In this document: piece by piece, positions 27,912 through 36,753 of the stretch
Position numbering within the stretch: position 1 is the first letter of the stretch
How the letters are laid out: each line of letters opens with the position of its first letter
From: Verrucomicrobiaceae bacterium
Lineage (GTDB): Bacteria > Verrucomicrobiota > Verrucomicrobiia > Verrucomicrobiales > Verrucomicrobiaceae
Reading direction: 5' to 3'
NCBI GenBank assembly: GCA_019694165.1
Contig: JAIBCL010000004.1
Span: forward strand, 310,001 to 374,000
DNA length: 64,000 bases
Notes under the pieces: model-generated
Database searches by the model: none
What the model saw: the letters and a program-made list of their open reading frames with translations, nothing else
Told to the model about the DNA's origin: nothing
Translations under genes and position numbers: made by a program

Positions 27912-28451
27912 TCAGGCGCGCTCGTGCAGAATCTTGAACTGCCGCGCGCTCCGGTCATCAGCCCAGCCGTAAATCGCCAGCCGGTGCAGATGGATCTCCG
28001 TCGCCGGAAGCGGAACCGCATCGTTCGGCATCCAGCGTGACGCGCGTCTCGCTTGATTGCCCGGCCTGGCAAACGTGAAGTGCGGCAGCGGCTCGCGCGT
28101 GTCCGGCTCCAGACCTGCCGCCCGCATCAGCGGAGCGTGGCACTGCTTCATGTAGTCGTGCAATGGGCCGCCATCATCGAGCGCCAGCGCCACCGCCGAA
28201 CAACGGCGCACCGACGGAAGCAGCAGCAGTCCAGCCGTGCGCAGGAGAAAGTCTGGCAGCGGCAGCGCATCGAGCACGGACGTCACCTCCGGCAATCGCT
28301 CCGGCTCGAACCGTCCGAAAAACGCGACGGTGAGATGCAAATCCTCGCGCGCGAACCAGCGCAGCGGCGCAGCGGCGGGAAACGCACCTCGCAACGCCTG
28401 CCACGCTTCCGAGGGCAGATCGACTGGAATGGCGGCGAAGTAGTTCGGCAT
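27912..28451 (-). CDS. thpR: RNA 2',3'-cyclic phosphodiesterase (ThpR/LigT)
   Basis: 179 residues with both HxTx motifs of the 2H phosphoesterase family: HLTVAFFG near residue 39 and HFTFAR near residue 123. The family opens 2',3'-cyclic phosphates to 2'-phosphates and was first described as a 2'-5' RNA ligase. Length is normal. The gene is single, convergent with the TIM-barrel gene and divergent from the ATPase gene, with no operon partner. Confidence 0.9.
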   Translation of the reverse strand: MPNYFAAIPVDLPSEAWQALRGAFPAAAPLRWFAREDLHLTVAFFGRFEPERLPEVTSVLDALPLPDFLLRTAGLLLLPSVRRCSAVALALDDGGPLHDYMKQCHAPLMRAAGLEPDTREPLPHFTFARPGNQARRASRWMPNDAVPLPATEIHLHRLAIYGWADDRSARQFKILHERA

Positions 28452-28563
28452 GATGTGCTGGCTGGTTCCGCGCGAGTGTGGCAGCCGGGAGCCCGCTGCG
28501 CAAAGCCTTCGACTGGATTCCCATTCCGTCCGCCTGGTCTCTGGCTTCGGCTGGTTGCTCCTG

Positions 28564-28600
28564 TCATCAAAACACGTTTTGACAAAACATGTTTGGATGA
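28564..28600. repeat. Palindromic repeat, upstream copy flanking the ATPase gene
   Basis: A 37-bp core TCATCAAAACACGTTTTGAC continuing into AAAACATGTTTGGATGA. It matches the copy at 30014-30050 at 35 of 37 positions and is itself largely palindromic around its centre. It ends 13 bases before the ATPase start codon, so it also overlaps the likely promoter and ribosome-binding region. Confidence 0.92.
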
Positions 28601-28613
28601 ACTACACTCCGGC

Positions 28614-30011
28614 ATGAGCAGCTTTCGAGGACGCAAACGCGAGGCCGCCGCGCTGGATGCGGCGTGGCGGGGAGGTGCGTCGGCTTTCATTCCGGTTTAC
28701 GGACGCCGGCGCGTGGGCAAGAGCGAGCTGATCGTCCACTTCATGGCCGGCAAGGGTGGCGTCTATTTCGTCGGCAAGCGCGCGCCGGGCGAGACGCAGC
28801 TCGCCGAGTTCCTGGAGACGGCCGCCCGCGCGCTGGACGAGCCCTTGCTTGCGCAGGCGCGCGTGAACGGCTGGCGCGATGCGCTCGATCTTGTGGTGAA
28901 GCGCTGGACCGGAAAACGAAAGCTTATCCTCGCGCTCGACGAATTTCAGTGGATGGCCGAGGCCGCGCCGGAGCTGCCCTCGGTGATCCAGGAGCTGTGG
29001 GACCGCCAGTGGGCGAAGTCGGGGCGCGTGATGCTCATCCTCTGCGGGTCGTATCTCGGCTTCATGGAGCGCGAGGTGCTGGGCAAGAAGAGCCCGCTCT
29101 TCGGCAGGCGCACCGCGCAGATTCTCTTGCGCCCTTTTCATCATCTCGAAGCGGCGGAGTTTCATCCGCGCTGGTCCGTCGCCGATCAGGCAAAGGCATA
29201 CGCGCTCTGCGGCGGCATCCCGATGTATCTGCTGGCCTTCGACGAGAAGCTCTCGATCGAGCAAAACATCACCACGCGCATCCTCGATGATCTCTCCATG
29301 CTCTCTCGCGAGCCGGAGTTTCTGCTGCGCGAGGAGCTGCGCGATCTGATGCCGTATCACGCCGTGCTCATGGCGCTGGCGCAGGGAAAGACCGCGCCGG
29401 CGCAATTGTCCAGCACCACCGGGATCGACGTGCGCGGCCTGAACTACCACCTCAACACGCTCGTGGAACTCGGCTACGTGCAGCGCCGTTATCCGCTCAC
29501 GGGCATCAAGCCGGCCGTGCGCTCCGTGCGCTACGCGCTGGATGATCCGTTCCTGCGCTTCTGGTTCCGCTTCGTCTTCCCGCATCAGAGCGTGCTGAAG
29601 CTGCTCGGCCCGCAGCGCGGCTTTGCGGAGGTGATCAAGCCCGGGATCGATGCCTACTACGGCCGCTGCTTCGAGCGCCTGTGCCGCGAGTGCCTGCCGA
29701 TGATCTATCACGATGAAGGCGTCCGCGCCGCGTTCGAGTGCGGAGAGTACTGGGACAAGGACGTGCAGATCGACGTGGTCGGCGTACGGCAGGACGGCTG
29801 GACGGACCTCGGCGAGTGCAAATGGGGCGACGTCGGCTCCATGAGCGCCCTCGCCGCCGAGCTGGAGTCAAAAATCCCGCGCTACCCGAACAAGCGGAAC
29901 GCCACCATCGGCCGCAGGCTCTTCGTGCGCTCCAGCAAGGCCCGCGCGAAGACGCCGGGCATCCGTGTTCACACACTGGATGACCTCTACTCACTGAAGG
30001 CGGCTCCGTAA
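28614..30011 (+). CDS. Archaeal-type ATPase with DUF234-like C-terminal nuclease domain
   Basis: 465 residues. P-loop GRRRVGKS at 30-37, Walker B ILALDEFQ near 107, and a sensor-like LILCGSYLGFMEREVLGKKS near 142 mark the archaeal ATPase group of the STAND/AAA+ class. A winged-helix region (about 250-300; LSSTTGIDVRGLNYHLNTLV) is followed by a DUF234-like domain. This ends in a PD-(D/E)xK pattern: D in VQIDVVGV near 384 and ECK near 400. ATG at 28614 starts on the conserved FRGRKRE N-terminus; an upstream frame of 187 codons is non-coding. The gene sits exactly between two matched 37-bp palindromes and nothing else. The activity, probably ATP-driven DNA binding or cleavage, is inferred. Confidence 0.85.
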   Translation: MSSFRGRKREAAALDAAWRGGASAFIPVYGRRRVGKSELIVHFMAGKGGVYFVGKRAPGETQLAEFLETAARALDEPLLAQARVNGWRDALDLVVKRWTGKRKLILALDEFQWMAEAAPELPSVIQELWDRQWAKSGRVMLILCGSYLGFMEREVLGKKSPLFGRRTAQILLRPFHHLEAAEFHPRWSVADQAKAYALCGGIPMYLLAFDEKLSIEQNITTRILDDLSMLSREPEFLLREELRDLMPYHAVLMALAQGKTAPAQLSSTTGIDVRGLNYHLNTLVELGYVQRRYPLTGIKPAVRSVRYALDDPFLRFWFRFVFPHQSVLKLLGPQRGFAEVIKPGIDAYYGRCFERLCRECLPMIYHDEGVRAAFECGEYWDKDVQIDVVGVRQDGWTDLGECKWGDVGSMSALAAELESKIPRYPNKRNATIGRRLFVRSSKARAKTPGIRVHTLDDLYSLKAAP

Positions 30012-30013
30012 TG

Positions 30014-30050
30014 TCATCAAAACACGTTTTGACGAAACATGTTTTGATGA
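30014..30050. repeat. Palindromic repeat, downstream copy flanking the ATPase gene
   Basis: The second copy starts 3 bases after the ATPase stop codon, in the same orientation as the first, with two mismatches in 37. Its two halves, TCATCAAAACACGTTTTGA and GAAACATGTTTTGATGA, are near inverted copies (32 of 37 positions symmetric). Confidence 0.92.
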
Positions 30051-30080
30051 AAGTACCACCGGCCGCCGCGTAATCGGCGC

Positions 30081-32084
30081 ATGACCATCCGCTTCTTCAT
30101 CGCCTCCTTCGCCGCCGGCGTGTGCGCCGCCGCTGATCTGCTTCCACCGCAACTGGAAGACCTCTACAAGACTGACACCGCCGCCGATGTGATCCCGCTC
30201 GATGGCGGAAAAAGCGCGATCTACGTGAGGCAGCGCGTGGATCCGAAGACTCGCGCACTGAAGCAATCGCTCTGGCGCGTGGATGAAAAGAGTGGCGTCG
30301 CGGCGGTGGAGGATGGTGAACCGGATGCATTCAGCCCGATGCTGTCGCCGGATGGAAAATGGATTTTGTTTTTGTCCACGCGCCCCTTCGCGGATGGCAT
30401 GCCGGCCTTTCAGCCCGTGCCACCGTACTCCGATCCAGCGGCGGACATCTGGCTGATGCCGGCCAGCGGCGGAAAAGCGGTTCCACTCGGCGGCAAGGGC
30501 AAGCCGTATGGCCGCGTGATCACGGACAAATTCTATGGCCGCGTGGCTTTTTCGCGCGATGGAAAGCAGCTCGTGTTCGTCGCGGATGACGGGCGCGATC
30601 CTCGCACGGAAGAGGAGAAGCGGAACAACGTGGTCATCGTTCGTGACGATCAGGGCGAGGGCTACGAAGGTTGCGGTCCAATGCAAATCTGGGTGGCGGA
30701 TTTGCTAGATGCACCAGGTGATATCGCCGCCGCAAAGATCACGAAGCTGACGACTGACGACTTCTGGTATGGCGATCCGCAGTGGTCACCGGACGGCTCG
30801 TTCATCGTGGTTCATGCCAACCGCAACCCGGAGCAGGAGTCCGTGCGCTACAGCGTCAATCACAACTACGACCTGTGGAAGATCACGCTCGCCGACAAAC
30901 GCATCGAGCAGCTCACGACAGGGCCGGGGCCGGAGTTTTCACCGCGCATTTCGCCGGATGGGAAGCGGGTCGTCTGCCTGAGTTCACCGCGACGCGGGCC
31001 GCACATGGACGTGTTCAATCTGATGATCGTCGATCTCGGGCCGGGCGGGCCGAAGTCGCGACTGCTCTTCGATCATCATGCCGGCGACGCAGCGAGGCCG
31101 CCGCATCTCTCGCCCACAACGCCCTTGCCGGACAACTGCTGGCGTGACGAGCATCTTGTGACTTTCACCGGCATCAGCGGCGTGAAAAATGTGGCTCAAC
31201 TCGTGGACATCGACGCAGGTCCGCAGGCCATCGAAGACAAGGTGCCGCCCTCGACTGCGCCGCGCCCAAAGTTGCCACCGGCCACTCCCGAGATTCCGCA
31301 ACGTCTTCGCGCGGAAGATGAAATCGTGCACTGGAAGAGCTTCGACGGTCTCGAGATCGAAGGGGTGCTCACGAAACCGCCAGCGTCCGTTGCAAAGCCG
31401 CCGTTCAAGCTTCTCGTGATGCCTCACGGCGGACCGCACCATCGCGCCACGGGCGGCGGAGGATTTGATGTGCAGTTTTTCTCCACGCGCGGCTTCGCCG
31501 TCTTCCAGCCGAACTTCCGCGGCTCGACGGGCTACGGGCTGAAGTTCCTCGACGCGGACCGCAACGACTTCGGCGGCGGCGATATGAAGGACATTCTCAC
31601 CGGCATCGACTTCCTCGTGCGCGAAGGCATCGCCGACGGCAGCCGGCAGTTTGTCTATGGCGTGAGCTACGGCGGCTACATGACGTCATGGCTGGTCGGC
31701 CACACGAACCAGTTCCGCGCCGCCGCCGCGCAAAACGCCGTGACGGATCTGAATGTGATGTGGCATTACAGCGACCTTCAGAGCTGGACCGAGTGGGACA
31801 TGAGCGGCCTCCCGTGGGAAGTGCCTGAGCGGATGCGAGAACACAGTCCGCTGACTTATGCGAACAAGGTGCGCACACCCACGCTCATCCTGCACTCGCT
31901 CAATGACCGCCGCTGCCCGATGCCGATGGGCCGCATGTTCCATCGAGCCTTACAGAAGAACGGCGTCGATACCCAGATGGTCATCTATCCCGACGAGGGT
32001 CACCCCATCAAACAACTGCCGCATCGCGAGGACGTGCTGCGTCGCGTGCTGGAGTGGTTTGAGGGGCATGACAAGGTGCAGTGA
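30081..32084 (+). CDS. S9-family prolyl oligopeptidase/acylaminoacyl peptidase
   Basis: 667-residue serine peptidase with a signal peptide (MTIRFFIASFAAGVCAA). The N-terminal two-thirds are a beta-propeller made of SPDG-type blades (FSPMLSPDGKWILFLS, WSPDGSFIVVHA, ISPDGKRVVCLS). The C-terminal alpha/beta hydrolase has the nucleophile in GVSYGGYM (Ser about 529), Asp about 609 in HSLNDRRCP and His about 641 in DEGHP. It cleaves short peptides, probably in the periplasm. It starts 31 bases after the ATPase palindrome and is on the same strand but probably has its own promoter. Confidence 0.92.
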   Translation: MTIRFFIASFAAGVCAAADLLPPQLEDLYKTDTAADVIPLDGGKSAIYVRQRVDPKTRALKQSLWRVDEKSGVAAVEDGEPDAFSPMLSPDGKWILFLSTRPFADGMPAFQPVPPYSDPAADIWLMPASGGKAVPLGGKGKPYGRVITDKFYGRVAFSRDGKQLVFVADDGRDPRTEEEKRNNVVIVRDDQGEGYEGCGPMQIWVADLLDAPGDIAAAKITKLTTDDFWYGDPQWSPDGSFIVVHANRNPEQESVRYSVNHNYDLWKITLADKRIEQLTTGPGPEFSPRISPDGKRVVCLSSPRRGPHMDVFNLMIVDLGPGGPKSRLLFDHHAGDAARPPHLSPTTPLPDNCWRDEHLVTFTGISGVKNVAQLVDIDAGPQAIEDKVPPSTAPRPKLPPATPEIPQRLRAEDEIVHWKSFDGLEIEGVLTKPPASVAKPPFKLLVMPHGGPHHRATGGGGFDVQFFSTRGFAVFQPNFRGSTGYGLKFLDADRNDFGGGDMKDILTGIDFLVREGIADGSRQFVYGVSYGGYMTSWLVGHTNQFRAAAAQNAVTDLNVMWHYSDLQSWTEWDMSGLPWEVPERMREHSPLTYANKVRTPTLILHSLNDRRCPMPMGRMFHRALQKNGVDTQMVIYPDEGHPIKQLPHREDVLRRVLEWFEGHDKVQ

Positions 32085-32147
32085 AGACGCCTGCGCTTCG
32101 ATTGCCTTAGCAAGATGCCCCGCCGCCTGCTCGTAGGTTCCCGGACC

Positions 32148-33590
32148 ATGCAACTGACGCATCCAGGCGCGAGAGCTACACGGCGGGAGATCATCCAGGC
32201 CGGCGCGATTGGTTTGCTCGGGTTGGGGATGCATCACGTCGGTGCGCTGCGGGCGCTGGCGTCGCCTTCCACGTTGCCGCCGACGGGCAAGGCGAAGCGT
32301 GTCATTTACATTTTCCTGTCCGGCGGACTCGCGCAGCATGAGAGCTTCGACATGAAGCCGGATGCGCCGATGGAGATTCGCGGCGAGTTCAAGCCGATCC
32401 GCACGCGCACGCCGGGCATCCACATCTGCGAGCACCTGCCGGAGCTGGCAAAGCGGTCGAACAAATGGGCGCTGGTGCGCTCGCTAACCCATGGGACGAA
32501 TGACCACTCGCTTGGCCATCATGTGATGCTCACCGGCCACAGCGAGATGCCGCTCGGCTTCGACCGCACCAAACCGAAGTCAACCGACTGGCCGAGCATC
32601 GCGTCGCTCGCCACGGCGCTGGTGCCGCGACACAACCAACTCCCGCCCGCATTGGTGTTGCCGGAGAAGATGAAGCACCGCGAGGGTCGCATCATCAACG
32701 GCCAGCTCGGCGGTATGATCGGCACGAAGTATGATCCGTGGTTCCTCGAGATGTCGCCGTATCACCCGGCGCACTACGGCGCGTTTCCGGAGTATTTGTT
32801 TCATCACGAGACCGGATTCCAAAAGGACGCGCGCGTGACGTGGGAGACACCGCACCTGTCGTTGCCGCAGGGATTGTCGCTCGATCGCGTCATGGATCGC
32901 GTAAGCCTGCGCAACGAACTTGAATCGCAAAGCAACGCGCTCGCTACTGCGGCTGACGACAGTTTCGACAAATACCGCGAGGCGGCGGTGTCGCTGCTCA
33001 CAAACAGCAAGGTGCATGATGCCTTCGCTCTCGACAAAGTCAGCGCGCAGCAGCTCGACCGCTACGGCCGAAACAGCTTTGGCTGGTCGCTGCTCATGGC
33101 GCGGCGCATGATCGAGACCGGCGTGAGCCTCGTGCAGGTGAACCTCGGCAACAATGAAAGCTGGGACACACATCAGAATGCGTGGCCGAATTTGAAAAAC
33201 TTCCTCCTGCCGCCGATGGACAAGGCCGTGAGCGCGCTGCTCGACGACCTGGACGCGAGCGGCCTGCTTGATGAGACACTGGTCGTCATGGCGAGTGAGT
33301 TCGGTCGCACGCCAAAGATCAGCACGCTCAAGGGTGCCAAAGGCGCGGGTCGCGACCACTGGGGCGCGGTGCAGAGCATCCTGCTGGCAGGCGGCGGCGT
33401 GCGCGGTGGCAATGTGATCGGCAGCAGTGACAAGATCGGCGGCCAGCCCGCGAGCGATCCTCAGAAGCCCGAGAACCTCGCGGCCACGATTTTCGAGGCG
33501 CTGGGATTGTCACGAGACGTTCTCTGGATGGATCTCCAGCAGCGCCCTCACTACCTCTACGAAGCCGAGCCCATCAAGGGGCTGATGTGA
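32148..33590 (+). CDS. DUF1501 protein, Tat-exported
   Basis: 480 residues. It starts with a Tat-like signal (RREIIQAGAIGLLGLGMHHVGALRALA), then the family opening VIYIFLSGGLAQHESFDMKP, a SFGWSLLMARRMIETGVSLVQV region, MASEFGRTPKI and GRDHWG. These are the conserved motifs of the alkaline-phosphatase-superfamily DUF1501 proteins of PVC bacteria, whose activity is not established. In planctomycetes the gene is usually linked to a DUF1553/DUF1800 cytochrome; here no such partner is adjacent. An upstream ATG at 32115 would add 11 residues but weakens the signal. Confidence 0.88.
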   Translation: MQLTHPGARATRREIIQAGAIGLLGLGMHHVGALRALASPSTLPPTGKAKRVIYIFLSGGLAQHESFDMKPDAPMEIRGEFKPIRTRTPGIHICEHLPELAKRSNKWALVRSLTHGTNDHSLGHHVMLTGHSEMPLGFDRTKPKSTDWPSIASLATALVPRHNQLPPALVLPEKMKHREGRIINGQLGGMIGTKYDPWFLEMSPYHPAHYGAFPEYLFHHETGFQKDARVTWETPHLSLPQGLSLDRVMDRVSLRNELESQSNALATAADDSFDKYREAAVSLLTNSKVHDAFALDKVSAQQLDRYGRNSFGWSLLMARRMIETGVSLVQVNLGNNESWDTHQNAWPNLKNFLLPPMDKAVSALLDDLDASGLLDETLVVMASEFGRTPKISTLKGAKGAGRDHWGAVQSILLAGGGVRGGNVIGSSDKIGGQPASDPQKPENLAATIFEALGLSRDVLWMDLQQRPHYLYEAEPIKGLM

Positions 33591-34159
33591 TTTGCGCGCC
33601 TGTCATGCCACCAGACGCGAGCGAGCAGACGCATTTGATCGAGGTGAAGGTGAACGAGGTTCACCAGCTCTTCAATTCGATGGACCCATCGCCCTTCCAC
33701 GAGCGCGATCTGGATCACGATGCGGAGCAGTTCATCGTGAGCTGGGCGCAGGAGCATCACCGCCGCGCGCCCGTGAAGATCGTCGTTCATCTGACGCGAC
33801 GGCCGGACGGGATTGAGGATCCGCAGGCTCTCGTGTCGGAGTCGTTCCGGCATTATTTTGCGTATCGGGCGGAGATGATCTGGCGCGAGCTGAAGCAGCT
33901 CATGCGCGAAGGGCGCACGAGCCTGCTCATCGGCTTGCTTTTCCTGGCAACGTGCAATCTCCTGGCGCGCCTGCTGGCCACCGGACACGAACACTGGCAG
34001 GGCGTGCTGCGCGAGGGCCTCACCATCGGCGGCTGGGTGGCGATGTGGAAGCCGCTCGACATCTGCCTCTACCGCTGGTGGCCGCTGCTGAACTTGAAGC
34101 GGCTCTATGACAAGCTCAGCGCCGCCGAGGTCGAAGTGCGGCTGACGGCGGCGGGTTGA
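33587..34159 (+). CDS. Hypothetical membrane protein
   Basis: 190 residues from GTG 33587 (overlapping the DUF1501 stop as GTGA) or 184 from ATG 33605. The first half is acidic and soluble, with HVHQLF-type and HHRRAPVKIVVHL stretches. Two hydrophobic segments follow near residues 112-130 and 142-162, then a basic tail. I do not recognise the family. The overlap with the DUF1501 gene suggests coupling, so it may be a membrane accessory to it. Confidence 0.6.
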   Translation: MICAPVMPPDASEQTHLIEVKVNEVHQLFNSMDPSPFHERDLDHDAEQFIVSWAQEHHRRAPVKIVVHLTRRPDGIEDPQALVSESFRHYFAYRAEMIWRELKQLMREGRTSLLIGLLFLATCNLLARLLATGHEHWQGVLREGLTIGGWVAMWKPLDICLYRWWPLLNLKRLYDKLSAAEVEVRLTAAG

Positions 34160-34215
34160 GCAAAGAAACCACGCATTGCCATCGTGTATTCCAGCGTACA
34201 ACCGCTCCTCGCCTC

Positions 34216-34626
34216 ATGAAACCGCATCGCTTTTCTTTTTTCCTCGGCGTCATCGCCGTCGCGCTCTCGCCCTTGCTGCACGCCGATGAGAAGGCCGCTG
34301 ACGGAGCCGTGCATGTGACCGCGGACGCAGCCGCGAAGCTGGTGCAGGAGAGCAAGGTCACGGTGCTGGATGTACGCACGGCCGACGAGTTCGGCGAGTG
34401 CCACATCTCCGGGGCCATGAACATCGACTTCCTCGACAGCACCGGCTTTGAGAAAAGAGTGAAGGAACTGGACAAGTCGCGGCCTTATCTCGTGCACTGC
34501 CAGTCGGGCGGCCGGAGCAGCCGGTCGCTCAAGATCTTCAAGAAACTCGGCTTCGAGAAGGTCTATCACCTCGACGGCGGCCTCGGTGCCTGGCAGGCGG
34601 CGGGAAAGCCGGTGGAAAAGAAGTAG
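34216..34626 (+). CDS. Periplasmic rhodanese-domain sulfurtransferase
   Basis: 136 residues with a signal peptide (MKPHRFSFFLGVIAVALSPLLHA). A single rhodanese domain follows: VTVLDVRTADEFGECHISGAMNI, then the active loop VHCQSGGRS with the catalytic Cys. The loop length fits sulfurtransferase rather than phosphatase type. It probably moves sulfane sulfur or acts as a redox or binding module in the periplasm. ATG at 34216 is chosen because it opens the signal. Confidence 0.9.
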   Translation: MKPHRFSFFLGVIAVALSPLLHADEKAADGAVHVTADAAAKLVQESKVTVLDVRTADEFGECHISGAMNIDFLDSTGFEKRVKELDKSRPYLVHCQSGGRSSRSLKIFKKLGFEKVYHLDGGLGAWQAAGKPVEKK

Positions 34627-34631
34627 CGACG

Positions 34632-35279
34632 TCACGAGCGGCGCTGCTTCACCCAAGCGCGGCGGATGAGCAGGCCGGCCGCGGTGCAGCCAGCAAGATT
34701 CGACACGAGGTCCCACCCGGTGTTCTCGTAGCCGCCGACGTTGGTGTTTGGGATCGTGAGCACGGCGATAAATTCGATGACCTCGTTGAGCGCGCCAAAG
34801 CCCATGCCTCCGGCTGCCGCGAGGATCATGAGTCCCGCCGATGGCGACGGCTCCGTGCCATCAGGAGCGCGCAACTGGCTGCGCACCGCATGCCAGCAGA
34901 TCCATGTGGTGACGCCGAAACCGTAGGCATGGACGATCTGGTCGTATTTGAGCACTCCGGGCACCAGCCACAGACTGTAGAGCACGCGGATGGTGCCGTT
35001 GATCGGAAGCGATGCGGGCACCGGCACCAGACCTCCGGCCATGTGCAACATGCCCCACGCCGAGAGCGCCCAGAGCTGGCCGTGCGTGAGCGGCATGCGC
35101 CGATGCACGATCATCACGACGGCGATGAGCGCCAGCATGACCACGATATAAAAAGTGAACTCACGATTTCCCGCGAGCGCCGCGCCAGCGACCGCGGCAA
35201 GGATGTAGGCGGCGGTGAAGGACGCCAGCGGAACTAGCGACTGACGGGCGGATCTGGCCCCGGATGGATTGGTGGTCAT
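34632..35279 (-). CDS. DUF2238-like inner-membrane protein
   Basis: 215 residues with about six membrane segments. Motifs include RIP-like INGTIRVLYSLWLVPGVLKYDQIVHAYGFG, FGALNEVIEFIAV, and GWDLVSNLAGC near the C-terminus, which match DUF2238 (YjdF-type) proteins of unknown function. ATG at 35279; a longer frame continuing over the divergent DksA-like gene is rejected. It converges with the rhodanese gene. Confidence 0.7.
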   Translation of the reverse strand: MTTNPSGARSARQSLVPLASFTAAYILAAVAGAALAGNREFTFYIVVMLALIAVVMIVHRRMPLTHGQLWALSAWGMLHMAGGLVPVPASLPINGTIRVLYSLWLVPGVLKYDQIVHAYGFGVTTWICWHAVRSQLRAPDGTEPSPSAGLMILAAAGGMGFGALNEVIEFIAVLTIPNTNVGGYENTGWDLVSNLAGCTAAGLLIRRAWVKQRRS

Positions 35280-35520
35280 GCTGCCGCATTGAATCACAGC
35301 CACGACAGCGAGTCGATCACTCATCCACGGCAGCCTCTCGTTCGAGCGAGCGGCGTCTTCCAGTTCAAGACCTCCTGCGCAAGGCCGCGTGGAATTGAAG
35401 TGAATTGAAGTTGCCAAGAATTGGAAATCGACACACAATCCCCGCCTCTTTTTCGGCCCCCCGGGCCTTTGGAGAGGCCCCCTGCTCCCGCAACCAACAT
35501 CCTTCATCCCATTCCCAGTC
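35280..35520. promoter_or_regulatory. Divergent intergenic region
   Basis: It separates the DUF2238-like gene from the DksA-like/rpmG/rpsR unit and must hold the promoters of both. It contains a GC-rich stretch GGCCCCCCGGGCC near 35455 with partial dyad symmetry; no specific operator is recognised. Confidence 0.4.
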
Positions 35521-36546
35521 ATGCCTGCGAAGAACAGCAATGCCTCCAAGTCTGGCGGATCCAAGAAGCCCGCCAAGGTCGTGAAGAAGCCTGTGAAAGC
35601 GGTGAAGGCGAAACCTGTTTCCAAGGCCGCGAAGAGCGCACCGAAAGGAAAGAAGCCCCCAGCCCCCGTGAAGAAATCCGCGAAACCAGCAGCCAGCAAG
35701 AAAACAAAAGCCAAGCCCGCGAAAGCGGCGAAACCCGCCAAGGCCGCAAAGCCGGCCAAGGCACCAAAGGCGGTCAAACCCGCCAAAGCACCGAAGCCGG
35801 TCACCACCGTGAAGGCGGCCAAACCGCAGCCTGCCGCGGCACCGGCAAAGCCCGCTCCGGAACCGGCGGCCCCGCCCAAAGACACCGCGCCGCCGAAGAA
35901 GCGCTCTGGATCCTCGAAGCCTGAGCCCATCGTGCCGGTGAAGGCGCTGCACTTTGCGCCGCTCAAGCCCACGCCGCGCCACAAGCCGGAGGAAGTGGGC
36001 GCCACGATCGAAGTGGCGAAAGGTCCGGTAAAGTGGACGCCATTTTTGAAAAAGCAGAAACAGCGCCTCATCGAACTGCGGGACACGCTGCTGAACCTGA
36101 TCGAGGGCGTGTCGCAGGAGAGCCTGCGCCAGCGCGCGGAAGGCGGCGAGGCCTCCGCCTTCGGCATGCATCAGGCGGACGCCGGCAGCGATGCCTACGA
36201 CCGCGACTTCGCACTCAGCCTCCTGAGCCAGGAGCAGGACGCGCTCAATGAAATCAACGAGGCGCTCACGCGCATGGAGAACGGCACTTACGGCATCTGT
36301 GAGATGTCGGGGAAGAGAATCCCGGACGTGCGCCTCGAGGCGCTGCCCTTCACGCGTTTTACGGTCGAGTGCCAGGAGCGCATCGAGCGCCAGCAGATGG
36401 GTGGCCGCGGCCGGGTGCCCGTGCGCTCGCTCTTCGGTCTCGATGAGGCTGCGGACGAGTCCGGCGAGGACGATGCCGAGGAGGAGACGACTTCCGGCTC
36501 CCGGCGGGATGCGAACAGCGAATCGCTTGACTTCGCAAAGGAGTAA
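35521..36546 (+). CDS. DksA/TraR-like protein with a histone H1-like Lys/Ala/Pro tail
   Basis: 341 residues. The first about 140 residues are made almost wholly of K, A and P in repeats such as PAKAAKPAKAAKPAKAPKA, like a histone H1 tail. Residues about 175-310 form the DksA-like part: a coiled-coil region, then NGTYGICEMSGKRIPDVRLE and FTVECQE. The zinc-finger spacing C-x2-C-x17-C-x2-C is kept, but the second and third positions are Ser263 and Thr281, leaving Cys260 and Cys284. It could bind DNA through the tail and RNA polymerase through the coiled coil; both are inference. It is 20 bases upstream of rpmG. Confidence 0.82.
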   Translation: MPAKNSNASKSGGSKKPAKVVKKPVKAVKAKPVSKAAKSAPKGKKPPAPVKKSAKPAASKKTKAKPAKAAKPAKAAKPAKAPKAVKPAKAPKPVTTVKAAKPQPAAAPAKPAPEPAAPPKDTAPPKKRSGSSKPEPIVPVKALHFAPLKPTPRHKPEEVGATIEVAKGPVKWTPFLKKQKQRLIELRDTLLNLIEGVSQESLRQRAEGGEASAFGMHQADAGSDAYDRDFALSLLSQEQDALNEINEALTRMENGTYGICEMSGKRIPDVRLEALPFTRFTVECQERIERQQMGGRGRVPVRSLFGLDEAADESGEDDAEEETTSGSRRDANSESLDFAKE

Positions 36547-36566
36547 CCCAGAATAGCGCCCCTCCA

Positions 36567-36740
36567 ATGCCCAGAGAAATCATCATCCTCGAATGCACCG
36601 AAGCCAAGGCGGCCGGCAAGCCGCCGTCCCGCTACGTCTCCACGCGCAACAAGAAGAGCCTGCGCACGCCGGGACGCCTGGAGAAGGTCAAATTCAATCC
36701 CTTCATGCAGAAGCGCACGCTGCACCGCGAAATCCGCTGA
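36567..36740 (+). CDS. rpmG: 50S ribosomal protein bL33
   Basis: 57 residues: MPREIIILECTEAKAAGKPP is followed by YVSTRNKK and a basic tail ending LHREIR. The YxTxxNKK motif is the bL33 hallmark. It lacks the usual cysteine pairs except one Cys, so it is the zinc-independent form. It lies between the DksA-like gene and rpsR and belongs to the same transcription unit. Confidence 0.92.
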   Translation: MPREIIILECTEAKAAGKPPSRYVSTRNKKSLRTPGRLEKVKFNPFMQKRTLHREIR

Positions 36741-36753
36741 CCGTACATCCATC

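Noticed and set aside
28053-28613. 187-codon upstream extension of the ATPase gene
   Set aside because: It runs antisense over thpR and through the palindrome; family similarity begins at the ATG at 28614.
35521-35940. K/A/P repeat region as an independent histone gene
   Set aside because: The frame runs without break into the DksA-like domain, so it is one fused protein.
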